DNA of 58,788 nt from CAYIYO01 sp964367715 (GCA_964367715.1 CAYIYO010000004.1:1-58788); one strand, 5' to 3'; positions 16,678-26,058 are shown, numbered from the stretch's first letter. The notes: generated by a model not told the origin, from the sequence alone. Numbers and translations: made by a program.

Positions 16678-17424
16678 ATGATCACAGTGACGATACTAAC
16701 AAAAAACAGCGAAAAATACCTAGATGAAGTTCTCTGCGCATTAAGATGCTTTAATGAAGTCCTTATCTTTGATAATGGATCCACCGATAATACGTTAACA
16801 ATCGCAGAAAAATATCCGAATGTACGTATAGAAAAAGGTCCTTTTAAAGGCTTTGGAAAGACGCATAATCACGCTTCCTGGCTTGCGCATAACGACTGGA
16901 TTCTATCCATTGACAGTGATGAAGTCATCACCCCTTCTCTTTGTGAAGAAATTAAGGGACTACAGTTAGATGACAGCTTTGTCTATTCTATTCCGCGCCA
17001 TAACGAATTCAATGGAAAATTCATTCGTTGGTGTGGATGGTATCCGGACCGTGTTTACCGTCTCTACAATCGTAAAAAAACACAGTTTACCGAGGCAGAA
17101 GTGCATGAACAAGTTATCATAGAGAATATGACACACATTGCTCTAAAAGGTGCCCTAAAGCATTATTCTTACGATACTATTTCTGATTTCCTAACTAAGA
17201 TGCAGTTTTATTCGACACTATTCGCGACCCAGTATCAGGGAAAGAAAAAGTCCTCGCCTTGTAAAGCAGTTTTACACGGCGTTGGCGCTTTTTTAAAAAG
17301 TTATTTGATAAAAAGAGGGATCCTAGGAGGCTACGAAGGTTTTGTTATCTCGGCTTATAACGGGCATACTGCATTTTACAAGTACCTCAAACTATACGAA
17401 GCAAATACTCGTATTAAAAAGTAA
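16678..17424 (+). CDS. Family 2 glycosyltransferase, WaaE-like
   Basis: The 248-residue enzyme has a GT-A fold: ITVTILTKNSEKYLDEVL at the start, LIFDNGSTDNT for nucleotide-sugar binding, and the DxD-type ILSIDSDEVI for the metal. The later IRWCGWYPDRVYRLYNR and EVHEQV segments are typical of the WaaE/KdtX group of lipopolysaccharide-core glucosyltransferases. The acceptor here is unknown; lipooligosaccharide core is the simplest idea. It is divergent from hemB and followed by a long repeat region. Confidence 0.82.
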   Translation: MITVTILTKNSEKYLDEVLCALRCFNEVLIFDNGSTDNTLTIAEKYPNVRIEKGPFKGFGKTHNHASWLAHNDWILSIDSDEVITPSLCEEIKGLQLDDSFVYSIPRHNEFNGKFIRWCGWYPDRVYRLYNRKKTQFTEAEVHEQVIIENMTHIALKGALKHYSYDTISDFLTKMQFYSTLFATQYQGKKKSSPCKAVLHGVGAFLKSYLIKRGILGGYEGFVISAYNGHTAFYKYLKLYEANTRIKK

Positions 17425-17953
17425 TCAACCCAAGAATCGGTTTTTGAATTCACTTGTGTATAACTTCCTCCCATCCAAATCTTACCGCAACGGCCTATGA
17501 AAGCAGTGACTTATCGATGCCATATATTGAATTTTTCAAGGTCGCGGATGCGACCAAAGCATGTAGCCATAGGCGTAAGCCTATGGTTAAGTTGAACAAA
17601 CAATCAAGCCGCGAATGCGGCGACAGGAAAAAAAAGAGAATTGCTTCGGCCATTTCTGTCGCCGCATTCGCGGCTCTGTTATCAATTTAACTTTACCACA
17701 GGCTTACGCCTGTGGCTACATGCTTTGGTCGCATCCGCGACCTTAATTTTTTTTTCAATCTCAATATATTTTTCTTTCTTATCCAGGCCTTCACTCCGCT
17801 GCGCTGCGTTCCGACCTTCGCTGTAAGATGCCGGCTCTTTGAGCCTGATGCAAATCGCTATCTACTTGATCAAAAACGCCAAACTCCAGGATCGCGGTAT
17901 CGATGAATGCATAAAAACAATGCCCACACCTTAAGTGATATCCTGACGGTTAC
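17425..17953. repeat. Repeat-filled gap: composite repeat with an inserted palindromic element
   Basis: No gene is seen in these 529 bases. CAAGAATCGGTTTTT (17431-17445) runs into TTTTTGAATTCACTTGTGTATA (17441-17462), and a 38-base segment starts at 17820 (GCTGTAAGATGCCGGCTC...). Both parts recur at 39873-40099, where the 38 bases are identical (40062-40099). In this copy the 205-bp palindromic element (17539-17743) lies between them, so one repeat appears to have inserted into another. Confidence 0.75.
17539..17743. repeat. Composite palindromic element, copy 2 (205 bp)
   Basis: This is the same structure as 91-294: outer arms AGGTCGCGGATGCGACC and its complement, with internal AGGC-GTAA-GCCT and CCGC-GAAT-GCGG palindromes in each arm. 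The two copies differ by scattered changes that mostly occur as compensating pairs (for example GTGA/TCAC versus GTAA/TTAC). This suggests the fold itself is maintained. Confidence 0.8.
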
Positions 17954-19015
17954 TCATCTGAGGGATTGAGCCAATAAGTGGTGCATGACGCGTCGATGTC
18001 CCGAGGAAAACGGAAGTTGCGTTAGCTCCTTCAAGGGGTGCCAAAGGTATCCTTGCGGGGCCTCTGCCATGCCTTTTGTATTAAAAACAAACGATTCGAG
18101 TTGTACACGGTACCTTGTAAAGCCGTGAGTTTCCTTAGGCAACACTTCTTGAAAAACGGGCGAAAAAGAAAACTTCTCTGTAATCCATTGTTCCATCATC
18201 GCTGTCGTCAGCATTTTTTCTTGATGTTGATAATAAGGAAACTCATACAAATCTTGCATCACCTCTCCTTCTACACCTTTTCGAAGAAGGACCCGATCTT
18301 CCTTAATAAGGATTGTTACTGCTCGCAATAACTCTTCTACTTTCACTTTTTTCGATTTGACTGGCAGCGTGATTGCCCTTCCGGTAGCAAATCCTTTGCA
18401 AGTATACTTTAAAGGGCACTCCAAACATTTTGGCTGGCGACCACAAATGGTTGCTCCCAACTCAATAAGCGCTTCTGCAACAACCCATGGTTCTTTTTCG
18501 GGAAGCTGCTCTTGCGCTAGAGTTCGAATCGCTTTTACTGTTTTTTGCTTAGAGATGTCATCTTCAATCAAAAAATAACGCGAAAGCACACGCAACACAT
18601 TGCCATCGACTGCTGCTGCTTTTTTGTGAAAAGCAAAGCTGAGAATCGCTCCAACGGTATAATCGCCAAGTCCTTTGATTTTACGTAGCTCTTCTTCTGT
18701 GGAAGGTAGCTCTCCATCATGCTCGGCAAGGATGTGCTGGGCCCCTTGGTGCAGATAACGTGCGCGCGAATAATAGCCAAGGCCTTCCCATTCCTTTATG
18801 ACAGCATCCAAAGGGGCTTCTGCAAGGGCTTTGACTGTAGGGAAGCGTTGCATCCATCGTTCAAAATAAGGGACAACAACCACTGCCTGCGTCTGTTGAA
18901 GCATAATCTCTGACACCCATACGGCGTAAGGGGAGGGCTCTTCACGCCAAGGAAATTCGCGTTTTGCATCCAAAAACCAGCGTGCGAGCGTATCTGTCTC
19001 TAATTGATCTGTCAT
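17954..19015 (-). CDS. mutY: A/G-specific adenine glycosylase MutY
   Basis: MutY removes adenine mispaired with 8-oxoguanine. The 353-residue protein has the family opening FPWREEPSPYAVWVSEIMLQ, the helix-hairpin-helix LRKIKGLGDYTVGAIL with VDGNVLRVLSR, and a C-terminal NUDIX-like recognition domain. The iron-sulfur loop reads ICGRQPKCLECPLKYTC, i.e. C-x5-C-x2-C-x5-C, where the textbook spacing is C-x6-C-x2-C-x5-C. The codons around it show no frameshift. It is the last gene of a leftward operon with two glycosyltransferases and a small unknown gene 12 bp upstream. Confidence 0.94.
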   Translation of the reverse strand: MTDQLETDTLARWFLDAKREFPWREEPSPYAVWVSEIMLQQTQAVVVVPYFERWMQRFPTVKALAEAPLDAVIKEWEGLGYYSRARYLHQGAQHILAEHDGELPSTEEELRKIKGLGDYTVGAILSFAFHKKAAAVDGNVLRVLSRYFLIEDDISKQKTVKAIRTLAQEQLPEKEPWVVAEALIELGATICGRQPKCLECPLKYTCKGFATGRAITLPVKSKKVKVEELLRAVTILIKEDRVLLRKGVEGEVMQDLYEFPYYQHQEKMLTTAMMEQWITEKFSFSPVFQEVLPKETHGFTRYRVQLESFVFNTKGMAEAPQGYLWHPLKELTQLPFSSGHRRVMHHLLAQSLR

Positions 19016-19027
19016 AAAAAAATGAAA

Positions 19028-19423
19028 TTATAGTTTAGATAGTATTCTAGGAGGAGAAAGAGTAATTTTTTTTGCAATTAGTGCTTTAATTTTTTGAGTG
19101 AGTTCTTCTTCATTTAAATATCGAAATTCACCTCGAGAACCTAAATAAAGATAGAGTTCACCCAGATCTATTCTTTGTATTTTATAATTCTGATCGGTAG
19201 CTTTTAGAAAAACATGTTTTCTGAAGCTCGAAGAACCTTTAAATTCAATTTTACATCTCAAGAAGGTAGAGTTTTCTTCTACGAACTCTTGCACTTTTTT
19301 GGCAACTTCTAATAAATAACTTTCTAGATAAGGTGTCATACGAGAGGAATGTTCACTAAAAATAGAGGCGATTCCCCTTTCGTAAGTCGACGGAGAATTT
19401 AAAATAAGAAAAGTAGGGATCAT
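19028..19423 (-). CDS. Unknown 131-residue protein
   Basis: I do not recognise it. It is soluble, mixed alpha/beta in look, with a central IEFKGSSSFRKHVFLKAT stretch and a basic C-terminal end. It lies 8 bp after a glycosyltransferase and 12 bp before mutY, so it is transcribed with them. Its codons are AT-richer than those of mutY. The gene context and clean frame support it as real. Confidence 0.6.
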   Translation of the reverse strand: MIPTFLILNSPSTYERGIASIFSEHSSRMTPYLESYLLEVAKKVQEFVEENSTFLRCKIEFKGSSSFRKHVFLKATDQNYKIQRIDLGELYLYLGSRGEFRYLNEEELTQKIKALIAKKITLSPPRILSKL

Positions 19424-19431
19424 TAGGTTAA

Positions 19432-20565
19432 CTACAAATTAAATTTTTTAAATAACTCATTCACACGAGAATCCCAGGTATGTGCCTGCATCACTTCTGC
19501 GCGTCCTTTTTCAACAATTGTTTTTGTAAGTTTTTCGTTCGCAAGGATTTTATTAATTTTTCCGTTTATCCTATCATAAGCATTCGGCTGATAAAAGAGA
19601 ATACTCTCTTCGTCGATAAAATGTTCGGCTAAATAGCATGTTTGTGTCGTTAGAGGAAGCGCCCCTGTCGCCAAAGTCGAAAATACGCGCTCGCTTGCTC
19701 CTTCTTTATTTTTAATGCTGCTATTCAACACAATCTTTGATTTCTTCATGATCTCTAACGTTTCTTCATAGGAAACAGAAGGGTGAAAATGCACGTTATC
19801 CATTCCAGCAAGCGCCTGTGTCCACCCGGTATTCACTCCGCCAATCACATGAACCTCTGCATCTGTCACGGCTTTCACCAGCTGCACACGATCCCACCCT
19901 TTGAGATACAGTTCGAGGTCAATCAAAATACGGACAAGATCAATCTCGACCCCTTCCATCTCTCCCCTAACAATCCGCACATTAAGAGCGTTCATCAATG
20001 CTGCAATAAACGATAAGCCCTGTTCCTGAATCGTCGCCACCACCGCTTCTTCCATTGCCTCAACAAGGGGTGGTGCATACTTAGAGGGCCACAAGGCTTT
20101 ATTTGCTTGGTAATCGATGTAGCTCGCAATCATCGTCACATCAAAAGGACGTTCATTGTTAGCGGAAGGAGAAAGCTCCGGCTCGACTCCATAAGGAAAA
20201 AAACAGGTACGCGCAAAGCCATTCGAGCGCAGCACTTCGCAGTTAAAACGATCGTCGCAGGCAATCGCAATGTGTGGGCTACGCAATAACTCTAAAAAGC
20301 GAAAGGGCGGATCCACAATAAAGCACAAGTGAGGAATGTGGATGAGATCACAAAGAAGATTGCCCTCTGGATCGTGAGGCACGCCATTCACAGCAAACGT
20401 CATATCAGGGGGATCTGCCATAGGCACAGAAAAGTGCTCTTCTGGGTTCAGCAAGCGACAAGTGAGACCTCGCCTAACAAATGCTTCGTAGATTTTTTTA
20501 GTAAAATGATGCAACGCCCCGTACTGGCTCGATATAGGCAGAAGAAAATCGACACGTTTAATCAT
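19432..20565 (-). CDS. CgeB/GT1-like glycosyltransferase, paralogue 1
   Basis: The 377-residue protein has the layout of CgeB-like glycosyltransferases (GT-B fold). An N-terminal acceptor domain (VDFLLPISSQYGALHHFTKK) is followed by a C-terminal nucleotide-sugar domain with VHVIGG, YEETLEIMKKSKIVLNSS and GASERVFSTLATGALPLTT, the last being the usual glycosyl_trans_1_2 signature. It is clearly related to the gene immediately upstream (20572-21765) with 6 bp between them, a tandem duplication. Substrate unknown. Confidence 0.75.
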   Translation of the reverse strand: MIKRVDFLLPISSQYGALHHFTKKIYEAFVRRGLTCRLLNPEEHFSVPMADPPDMTFAVNGVPHDPEGNLLCDLIHIPHLCFIVDPPFRFLELLRSPHIAIACDDRFNCEVLRSNGFARTCFFPYGVEPELSPSANNERPFDVTMIASYIDYQANKALWPSKYAPPLVEAMEEAVVATIQEQGLSFIAALMNALNVRIVRGEMEGVEIDLVRILIDLELYLKGWDRVQLVKAVTDAEVHVIGGVNTGWTQALAGMDNVHFHPSVSYEETLEIMKKSKIVLNSSIKNKEGASERVFSTLATGALPLTTQTCYLAEHFIDEESILFYQPNAYDRINGKINKILANEKLTKTIVEKGRAEVMQAHTWDSRVNELFKKFNL

Positions 20566-20571
20566 ATAATT

Positions 20572-21765
20572 TTACGCGCCCGTATTTGTGGCGATATCCT
20601 GTAGTAAAGGTTCCAGCTCTTTTACTAAGGCTTTTGCACGATGATCCCATGTATGTCCACGAATAATCGCTTTTCTGCCTTCGTCAACCACCTGCTTCCA
20701 CAGCTTCTTATTCGACAAATATTCATTGATTAAATCGTTGATCTGTCCTGGCTCTTCATTCTTAAACAGGACCAGCTCTTTTCCATTTTTGAATTGTGAA
20801 TTCAAATATTCATTTTCATTTGTCAACACAACAGTTCCAACCGCCATCGCAGAAAAAATACGCTCATGGCCTCCCTTTTTTGACCAAGGAGAGGTATTCA
20901 GCAAAATCTTACTTTGACGCATGATGTCCAATGCCTGTTCGAAGGGGACGGGATCATGGATGACGATATTTTTTGCATCGCCAAGATACTCTTTCCACGT
21001 TGCCGTCTCGGTTTCTGCACCAAAAACATGAACCTCCGCATCTTTAACTGCGCGAATACTCTCGATGCGACTTCTGCCTTTTAAATAGATTTCTAGGTCG
21101 TCCAAAATCGAAACAAAATCGACTTTGCGTGGATCCAACGCTCCGGTGATAGAGACCTGTTTGTCTAGAGCCCCGACAAATGCCTGGACGTAAGAGGTGG
21201 ACGGATCGGATAAGGTCATTTCCACCGCATCATCCATTGCTTTGCATACGAGCGGATGGTACTGTCCTTCCCATTCTTGTCGCAGCCGTTGGTAGTCGAT
21301 GAGCGACGACATCACGACCACATCGTAGACTCTCTCTTCAATCAAAGGGAGGGAAGTCAGGGTGATATCCGCCGCATGCGGCATAAAAAGGGTGTGATGG
21401 CAATGCAGTCCACGAAAAAATTCGCATCCTGACTCATCCGCACAAGCAATGATGGTCTTGGGACTTTTGATCATCGAAAAAAACTGAGTCGGAGCATCGA
21501 CAAGGCACGCGACGTGAGGAATATTGATCATGTCGCAAAAGAAATGTCCTTCATCATCTGGGAGGAGTCCATTAAACGACAAGGTGCAGTCGGGACGATC
21601 GCTAAAGAGTTGATCGAGAAAAGGACGTGGATTTTCATGTTCAGCTTCAAGGGTGCGACTTTTAACGCCGATGCGGTCCAATGCCTCTGCTAGCTTAACA
21701 GTAAAATAATGCAGCACACCATACTGACTGCGGGGTGGCATAAAAAGATCAATTCGCTTTACCAT
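20572..21765 (-). CDS. CgeB/GT1-like glycosyltransferase, paralogue 2
   Basis: This 397-residue paralogue opens IDLFMPPRSQYGVLHYFTVK and carries FEQALDIMRQSKILLNTS and GGHERIFSAMAVGTVVLT at the C-terminal donor site. The ATG at 21765 has a good GGAG. It heads the leftward operon glycosyltransferase-glycosyltransferase-unknown-mutY. Both copies keep the same conserved segments, so both are likely active, perhaps on different sugars of one surface glycan. Confidence 0.75.
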   Translation of the reverse strand: MVKRIDLFMPPRSQYGVLHYFTVKLAEALDRIGVKSRTLEAEHENPRPFLDQLFSDRPDCTLSFNGLLPDDEGHFFCDMINIPHVACLVDAPTQFFSMIKSPKTIIACADESGCEFFRGLHCHHTLFMPHAADITLTSLPLIEERVYDVVVMSSLIDYQRLRQEWEGQYHPLVCKAMDDAVEMTLSDPSTSYVQAFVGALDKQVSITGALDPRKVDFVSILDDLEIYLKGRSRIESIRAVKDAEVHVFGAETETATWKEYLGDAKNIVIHDPVPFEQALDIMRQSKILLNTSPWSKKGGHERIFSAMAVGTVVLTNENEYLNSQFKNGKELVLFKNEEPGQINDLINEYLSNKKLWKQVVDEGRKAIIRGHTWDHRAKALVKELEPLLQDIATNTGA

Positions 21766-21799
21766 TTTCTACTCCTTATAACCCGGTTACGGATAGTCC

Positions 21800-21823
21800 T
21801 ATGCCGAACGTGATTCAAAATTT
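21800..21823. repeat. Single arm of the TATACC repeat family
   Basis: TATGCCGAACGTGATTCAAA plus four bases matches the arm at 38542-38565 (reverse strand) at 22 of 24 positions. No opposite arm is seen next to it, so it is a solo or decayed copy. Confidence 0.55.
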
Positions 21824-21885
21824 AGTATATTTCTCTCTGTGGCCTCTGTGGTAATTTTCTACTCAGCATACCATTCTCTCGCGTC

Positions 21886-22353
21886 TTACTCCATCCGCAA
21901 CCAGTTCTTTCGTTCACGTATCTTGGACGACTTTTGTCCCTGCTTCTTCTCTTTCTTTTCTTTTTTGGGTCCGGTAACAGCACTAAAAGAACCGCCCAAT
22001 ATTCCGCCGACCTTTTGCTCGAGCTCTTCTTGGCTCTTCATCAACTTAGCAACATGTTGTTCATCTACTGTTTCTGGATTCTCTAAAATTTCTTTTAAAT
22101 TTTTCGGCAAATAGCTGGTTTGATTCTCAATATCACTCAACTTTCCTTCAATGTCTTTTCGCATCTTATCGATGCGATCGAGCATCTCACGCATCTCGTT
22201 GGCGTTGTCGCCTTTTTCGCTTTTTTCGAGAGGCGTGACATTCGCAGAGGAGTCGGCCACTACGTGTCGCTTCTTTTTTCCCAGCTTTTTACCCTGTGGT
22301 TTATTCGCATGCCGCGCAAATTCATCGAACATGTTGGGTAGATCTTCCGCCAT
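21886..22353 (-). CDS. Conserved chlamydial charged protein next to greA
   Basis: This 155-residue protein is rich in Lys and Glu, predicted helical, with a basic lysine-rich tail (KKEKKEKKQGQKSSKIRERK). The middle section NEMREMLDRIDKMRKDIEGK looks like coiled coil. Chlamydia species carry a small conserved hypothetical gene in the same place, divergent from greA and near nqrA (CT635 in C. trachomatis, from memory). Position and character suggest the same gene. No function is known to me. Confidence 0.65.
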   Translation of the reverse strand: MAEDLPNMFDEFARHANKPQGKKLGKKKRHVVADSSANVTPLEKSEKGDNANEMREMLDRIDKMRKDIEGKLSDIENQTSYLPKNLKEILENPETVDEQHVAKLMKSQEELEQKVGGILGGSFSAVTGPKKEKKEKKQGQKSSKIRERKNWLRME

Positions 22354-22403
22354 AATTTACACATTACCGACCAAAAACATATATATACACTCAAAATTCA
22401 AAT

Positions 22404-22431
22404 TTGACCTTCTCCCGAGGGCGGATATATT
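22404..22431 (+). promoter_or_regulatory. Candidate greA promoter
   Basis: TTGACC (22404-22409), 16 bases, then TATATT (22426-22431) is a fair sigma70-type match. It would give a leader of about 200 bases before greA. The leader is AT-rich and holds no gene. Confidence 0.4.
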
Positions 22432-22643
22432 AGTGGCTCCTAGGAATGATTGATTGAAATTAATGCTCTCCAAGAGTATATTTCTTTGTACAACTATAAA
22501 AATTTTATGATCACATTATACACAAAAAATTTTAAAAATCGATAATTGCGCGCTTTTCTCCCGTCATTTCAGAAGGAAGAACAGCCACCAATATTTTCTC
22601 GATTTTAGCATTTTTTGTGTATAGCAATTTTAGGGTAAGGATA

Positions 22644-24812
22644 ATGGGTTATTTAAAAGATATTGAAACGCAAATTCACAAAAAAAATTTTACAAAGCTA
22701 CTCGAACTCTGGGAAGAGTACTGCAAAAATGACGTCGCCGATGTCGCTGAATTTGTAGAAATCTTTGAACTCATAAAAAAATCAGATCTCGCCCCACGCT
22801 TCGGAAAAGTGGTCGAAATGGCTCTTCCTTTGTGGGAAACCATCAGCGACGAAAAAGAGTCGTATAAAATTCTAAAACTCATCATCGATCTCCAAACAAC
22901 AAACAACGCCAACCTAGCAGAACTCACATTCAACGCCCTAAATAAACGCTACGGCGACACACCCGAGTTTGCAGAACGCCTACGCCTTGTCGGCATGAAA
23001 ACAAGGGAAAATTTCCAAGGCGCCCTCGCAAACTACGAAATTTTAGTCCATCTACAAGTAGCAAAATGTGTGTACCATGGTGGTGGCTGGGGAACAGGCG
23101 AAGTCGTCGAAGCCTCTCCTATCCGCGAACAAGCAACGATCGAATTTGAAAACCTATCCGGACGCAAAACAGTCACTTACACGCACGCGTTCAAAAGCCT
23201 TATCCCTCTCGCCGATGACGACTTCCGTTCCCGTCGCTTCCTTGACGCCGACCAACTAGAAAAAGAAGCAAAAGAAAATCCTGTCGAAATCATCAAAATT
23301 TTGCTCAGAGATCTCGGTCCCAAAACAGCAGCAGAGATTAAAAATGAACTCTGCGAACTAGTCATCCCTGAAGCGGAATGGACACGCTGGTGGCAAGCGG
23401 CACGTAGCAAATTGAAAAAAGACACCTTCATCGAAACACCGGACTCCTTACGCGATCCGTTTCGTCTTTTGAACACGTCACTTAGCCATGAAGACCGTTT
23501 CCAAAAAGAAATTGTCAAAATAAAAACACCGGCAGGAATTATCCAAGCTTCTTACAACTTCATTCGCGACTTTCCGCAAACACTAAAAAATAAAGCACTC
23601 GTCGACGAGCTCGCAGAAAAGATGGAAGGCCTTCTCAAAGAAGACTCTCTCACACTCTCCCAAGAACTTGAGATCTACATGTTTTTGGAATTGCTTCCTA
23701 ACGCCCCAAAAAGAGAAAAGTCTGTTGCGTCGATCATCCTCGCCCTAAGAAATGTGGTTGAAGTGGTCAACAACATCGAAATTCTTGCCTTCAAAAAGCG
23801 CGCCCTCACCGCAATAAAAGAAAACCGTGGCGAATGGCCACAGCTGTTCTTAAGCTTACTGAGCCCGATCCAACAAAGCCAGCTACGCGACTATATCATC
23901 AAAGAACTGGTAGAAGAAAACACGACTCTTCTCCAAGCCCATCTAGAAAAGATGCTCGCGCATCCAGAATTGGATCCGGAAACATTTGTTTGGTATTTTC
24001 AAAAGTTGATTGAATCCAACGAAAAAGGTCTTCCTTTCGAAGATAAAGAAGGAAAAGGCGTATTCTTCGAAGCATTTTTGGTCTTGATGCATAAAATCGA
24101 AAGCCAACCACAACATCGCGATCTAACGAAAAAGATGTATGTGATGCTAACAAACCAACGCTATGCACTCATCCGTTCGATGATCGAAGGAAAATCTCTC
24201 GACTTTGTGAAAGAATTCCTTCTCCTCGCCTCTAAGTGCCAAGCGTTTACACAACAAGACATCAAAATCCTTCACTCGCTCGCACAAGTCGTTCACACAT
24301 CTCTCACACCAGAGAAAAAAACGAAAGAACGTCTTGAGCTCGATGGCCGCTACATCTGGACAACAGAAGATGGTCTCATGCGTACACAAGATAAGATCCG
24401 TCACATCGGAACAATCGAAGTTGTCGAAAATGCACGCGAAGTCGAAGCCGCACGCGCTCTAGGCGATCTCCGCGAAAACTCGGAATACAAATTTGCGTGC
24501 GAACGCCGCCGCCACCTTCAAGGTGAGCTCCGCCGTCTTAGCGAAGATCTCAGCCGCGCACGCGTCATCAACGCACACGATATCGACCTCAACGAAATCG
24601 GCATCGGCAACGTTGTCGAAATCAGTAACGAAAAAGGCGAAAAACAAACCTATACAATCTTAGGCCCTTGGGACGCAATCGCAGAGAATAACATCCTCTC
24701 CTTCCAATCAAAGCTGGCACAAGCTATGTTAGGACGAAAAGTGAATGACAAGTTTTCCTTTAAAGATGAGGAATTCGTCATCACAAAAATTGATAGCTAC
24801 CTCAAGGGATAA
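22644..24812 (+). CDS. greA: Chlamydial long-form transcript cleavage factor GreA
   Basis: GreA reactivates backtracked RNA polymerase by stimulating transcript cleavage. Ordinary GreA has ~160 residues; this one has 722. The GreA part is at the end: coiled coil AREVEAARALGDLRENSEYK from about residue 590, acidic tip included, then the FKBP-like domain (VNAHDIDLNEIGIGN region to NDKFSFKDEEF). The ~560-residue N-terminal extension is the form known from Chlamydia (CT636, ~715 aa). It contains helical repeats and a Tudor/CarD-like patch (YHGGGWGTGEVVE). I start at ATG 22644, behind AGGGTAAGG; the longer frame from 22617 needs GTG. Confidence 0.93.
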   Translation: MGYLKDIETQIHKKNFTKLLELWEEYCKNDVADVAEFVEIFELIKKSDLAPRFGKVVEMALPLWETISDEKESYKILKLIIDLQTTNNANLAELTFNALNKRYGDTPEFAERLRLVGMKTRENFQGALANYEILVHLQVAKCVYHGGGWGTGEVVEASPIREQATIEFENLSGRKTVTYTHAFKSLIPLADDDFRSRRFLDADQLEKEAKENPVEIIKILLRDLGPKTAAEIKNELCELVIPEAEWTRWWQAARSKLKKDTFIETPDSLRDPFRLLNTSLSHEDRFQKEIVKIKTPAGIIQASYNFIRDFPQTLKNKALVDELAEKMEGLLKEDSLTLSQELEIYMFLELLPNAPKREKSVASIILALRNVVEVVNNIEILAFKKRALTAIKENRGEWPQLFLSLLSPIQQSQLRDYIIKELVEENTTLLQAHLEKMLAHPELDPETFVWYFQKLIESNEKGLPFEDKEGKGVFFEAFLVLMHKIESQPQHRDLTKKMYVMLTNQRYALIRSMIEGKSLDFVKEFLLLASKCQAFTQQDIKILHSLAQVVHTSLTPEKKTKERLELDGRYIWTTEDGLMRTQDKIRHIGTIEVVENAREVEAARALGDLRENSEYKFACERRRHLQGELRRLSEDLSRARVINAHDIDLNEIGIGNVVEISNEKGEKQTYTILGPWDAIAENNILSFQSKLAQAMLGRKVNDKFSFKDEEFVITKIDSYLKG

Positions 24813-24820
24813 AAAGGGAT

Positions 24821-25435
24821 ATGGAGATTGTACTTGCGACACAGAATGTACATAAAATAAGAGAGTTTCGTGAGATGCTAAAAAATCTCACAAAGTGCGA
24901 TCTCCTTTCCCTCTATAACTTCCCCACCTACACCTGCCCCGAAGAGACGGGCGCCACTTTCGAAGAAAATGCTTCCCTAAAAGCTCTTCATGCCGCAAAG
25001 ACGCTTAATAAAATTGTCATCGCCGATGACAGCGGTCTGGTCGTTCCCGCCCTCAACAATGAGCCCGGCGTGCGTTCCCGCCGCTATGCTGGCGATGATG
25101 CTACAGATGCAGAAAATAGAAAAAAATTACTGGACGCCCTAGAAGGAAAGTCAGAACTACACCGTGCTGCCTACTTCGAATGCTGCCTCGTCCTGGCCAC
25201 TCCAGAAGGGATAAAGAAAACCGTTCGCAGCACGTGCGAAGGTTACATCATCGAAGAAGAACGCGGACGCAACGGCTTCGGGTACGATCCAATTTTCGTT
25301 AAACACGACTACGACAAAACCTTTGCCGAACTCGACGAATCCACAAAAAATCGCATCTCCCACCGCCACAAAGCGGTAGAAAAAATGCTCTCTTCGATCG
25401 AATCCATAAAAAAACAATCATGCACTAAAAAATGA
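24821..25435 (+). CDS. rdgB: Non-canonical purine NTP pyrophosphatase (RdgB/HAM1)
   Basis: The 204-residue enzyme hydrolyses dITP, XTP and similar damaged nucleotides to monophosphates. Family motifs are ATQNVHKIREFREML at the start, PEETGATFEENASLKA, IADDSGLVVPAL and GRNGFGYDPIF, with the final SHRHKAVEKM. It starts 8 bp after greA and overlaps the next gene by ATGA, so greA-rdgB-NYN is probably one operon. Confidence 0.94.
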   Translation: MEIVLATQNVHKIREFREMLKNLTKCDLLSLYNFPTYTCPEETGATFEENASLKALHAAKTLNKIVIADDSGLVVPALNNEPGVRSRRYAGDDATDAENRKKLLDALEGKSELHRAAYFECCLVLATPEGIKKTVRSTCEGYIIEEERGRNGFGYDPIFVKHDYDKTFAELDESTKNRISHRHKAVEKMLSSIESIKKQSCTKK

Positions 25436-26058
25436 AACATCTGATCATTGACGGCTACAACCTTCTTTTTTTAGTAGGATTTCCCGGCACTGATCTGCAT
25501 GAACAACGCTCAACCTTACTGAAAGCCCTCTCCGATTACGCAACGTTACTCAATTTAAATGCCCTCATCGTCTTTGACTCCCATTACCAAAAAGGCGAAT
25601 GCACGCACACTACCCAACGCGATATCAGCATCCTCTACACAAATGAGGGGGAAACGGCGGACGACCACATCCTCTCTCTCATAAAATCGACTGACAAACC
25701 TGAAGCACTCACAGTCGTCACCTCCGATAAACGTCTCGCCTGCAAAGTGCGCGCCCTTCACGCAAAGACACAGGAAGTAAAATCATTTTTTGAAGAGTTA
25801 AAACACCGCACAGCAAAGAAAATTCATCCTCCATCCCAAAAGCCTCTACTCCCTAATATCACTGCCCCGAAACCAAAACAAAAAGAAACGGCCAACGACT
25901 ACTATTATCGTCAATTCATGGATGCATATGAGGAACAAGAAGAAAAAATCGTGGAACGCGCCTTGAAAAAGAATAAAATCGCTAAACCCGCAAAGCCGGC
26001 AATCGTCGAATCGGACATGGCACGCTGGCTTCGCCTCTTCGAAAACCCCAACTCGTAA
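25432..26058 (+). CDS. YacP-like NYN-domain ribonuclease
   Basis: The first ~130 residues form a NYN (PIN-like) domain: HLIIDGYNLLF with the first acidic residue, LIVFDSHYQ, ADDHILSLI and VVTSDKRLACKVRA. This matches the YacP/Rae1 group of ribosome-associated or mRNA-cleaving nucleases. The rest is basic and ends with a short conserved helix, ARWLRLFENP. The four-base ATGA overlap with rdgB implies translational coupling. Confidence 0.8.
   Translation: MKHLIIDGYNLLFLVGFPGTDLHEQRSTLLKALSDYATLLNLNALIVFDSHYQKGECTHTTQRDISILYTNEGETADDHILSLIKSTDKPEALTVVTSDKRLACKVRALHAKTQEVKSFFEELKHRTAKKIHPPSQKPLLPNITAPKPKQKETANDYYYRQFMDAYEEQEEKIVERALKKNKIAKPAKPAIVESDMARWLRLFENPNS

Noticed and set aside
17454..17906. 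Small open frames in the repeat-filled gap
   Set aside because: They are translations of the palindromic element on either strand, with low complexity and no start signals.
17954..19015. Possible frameshift in mutY because of the odd Cys spacing
   Set aside because: The frame is continuous with normal codons on both sides, so a one-residue deletion is simpler.
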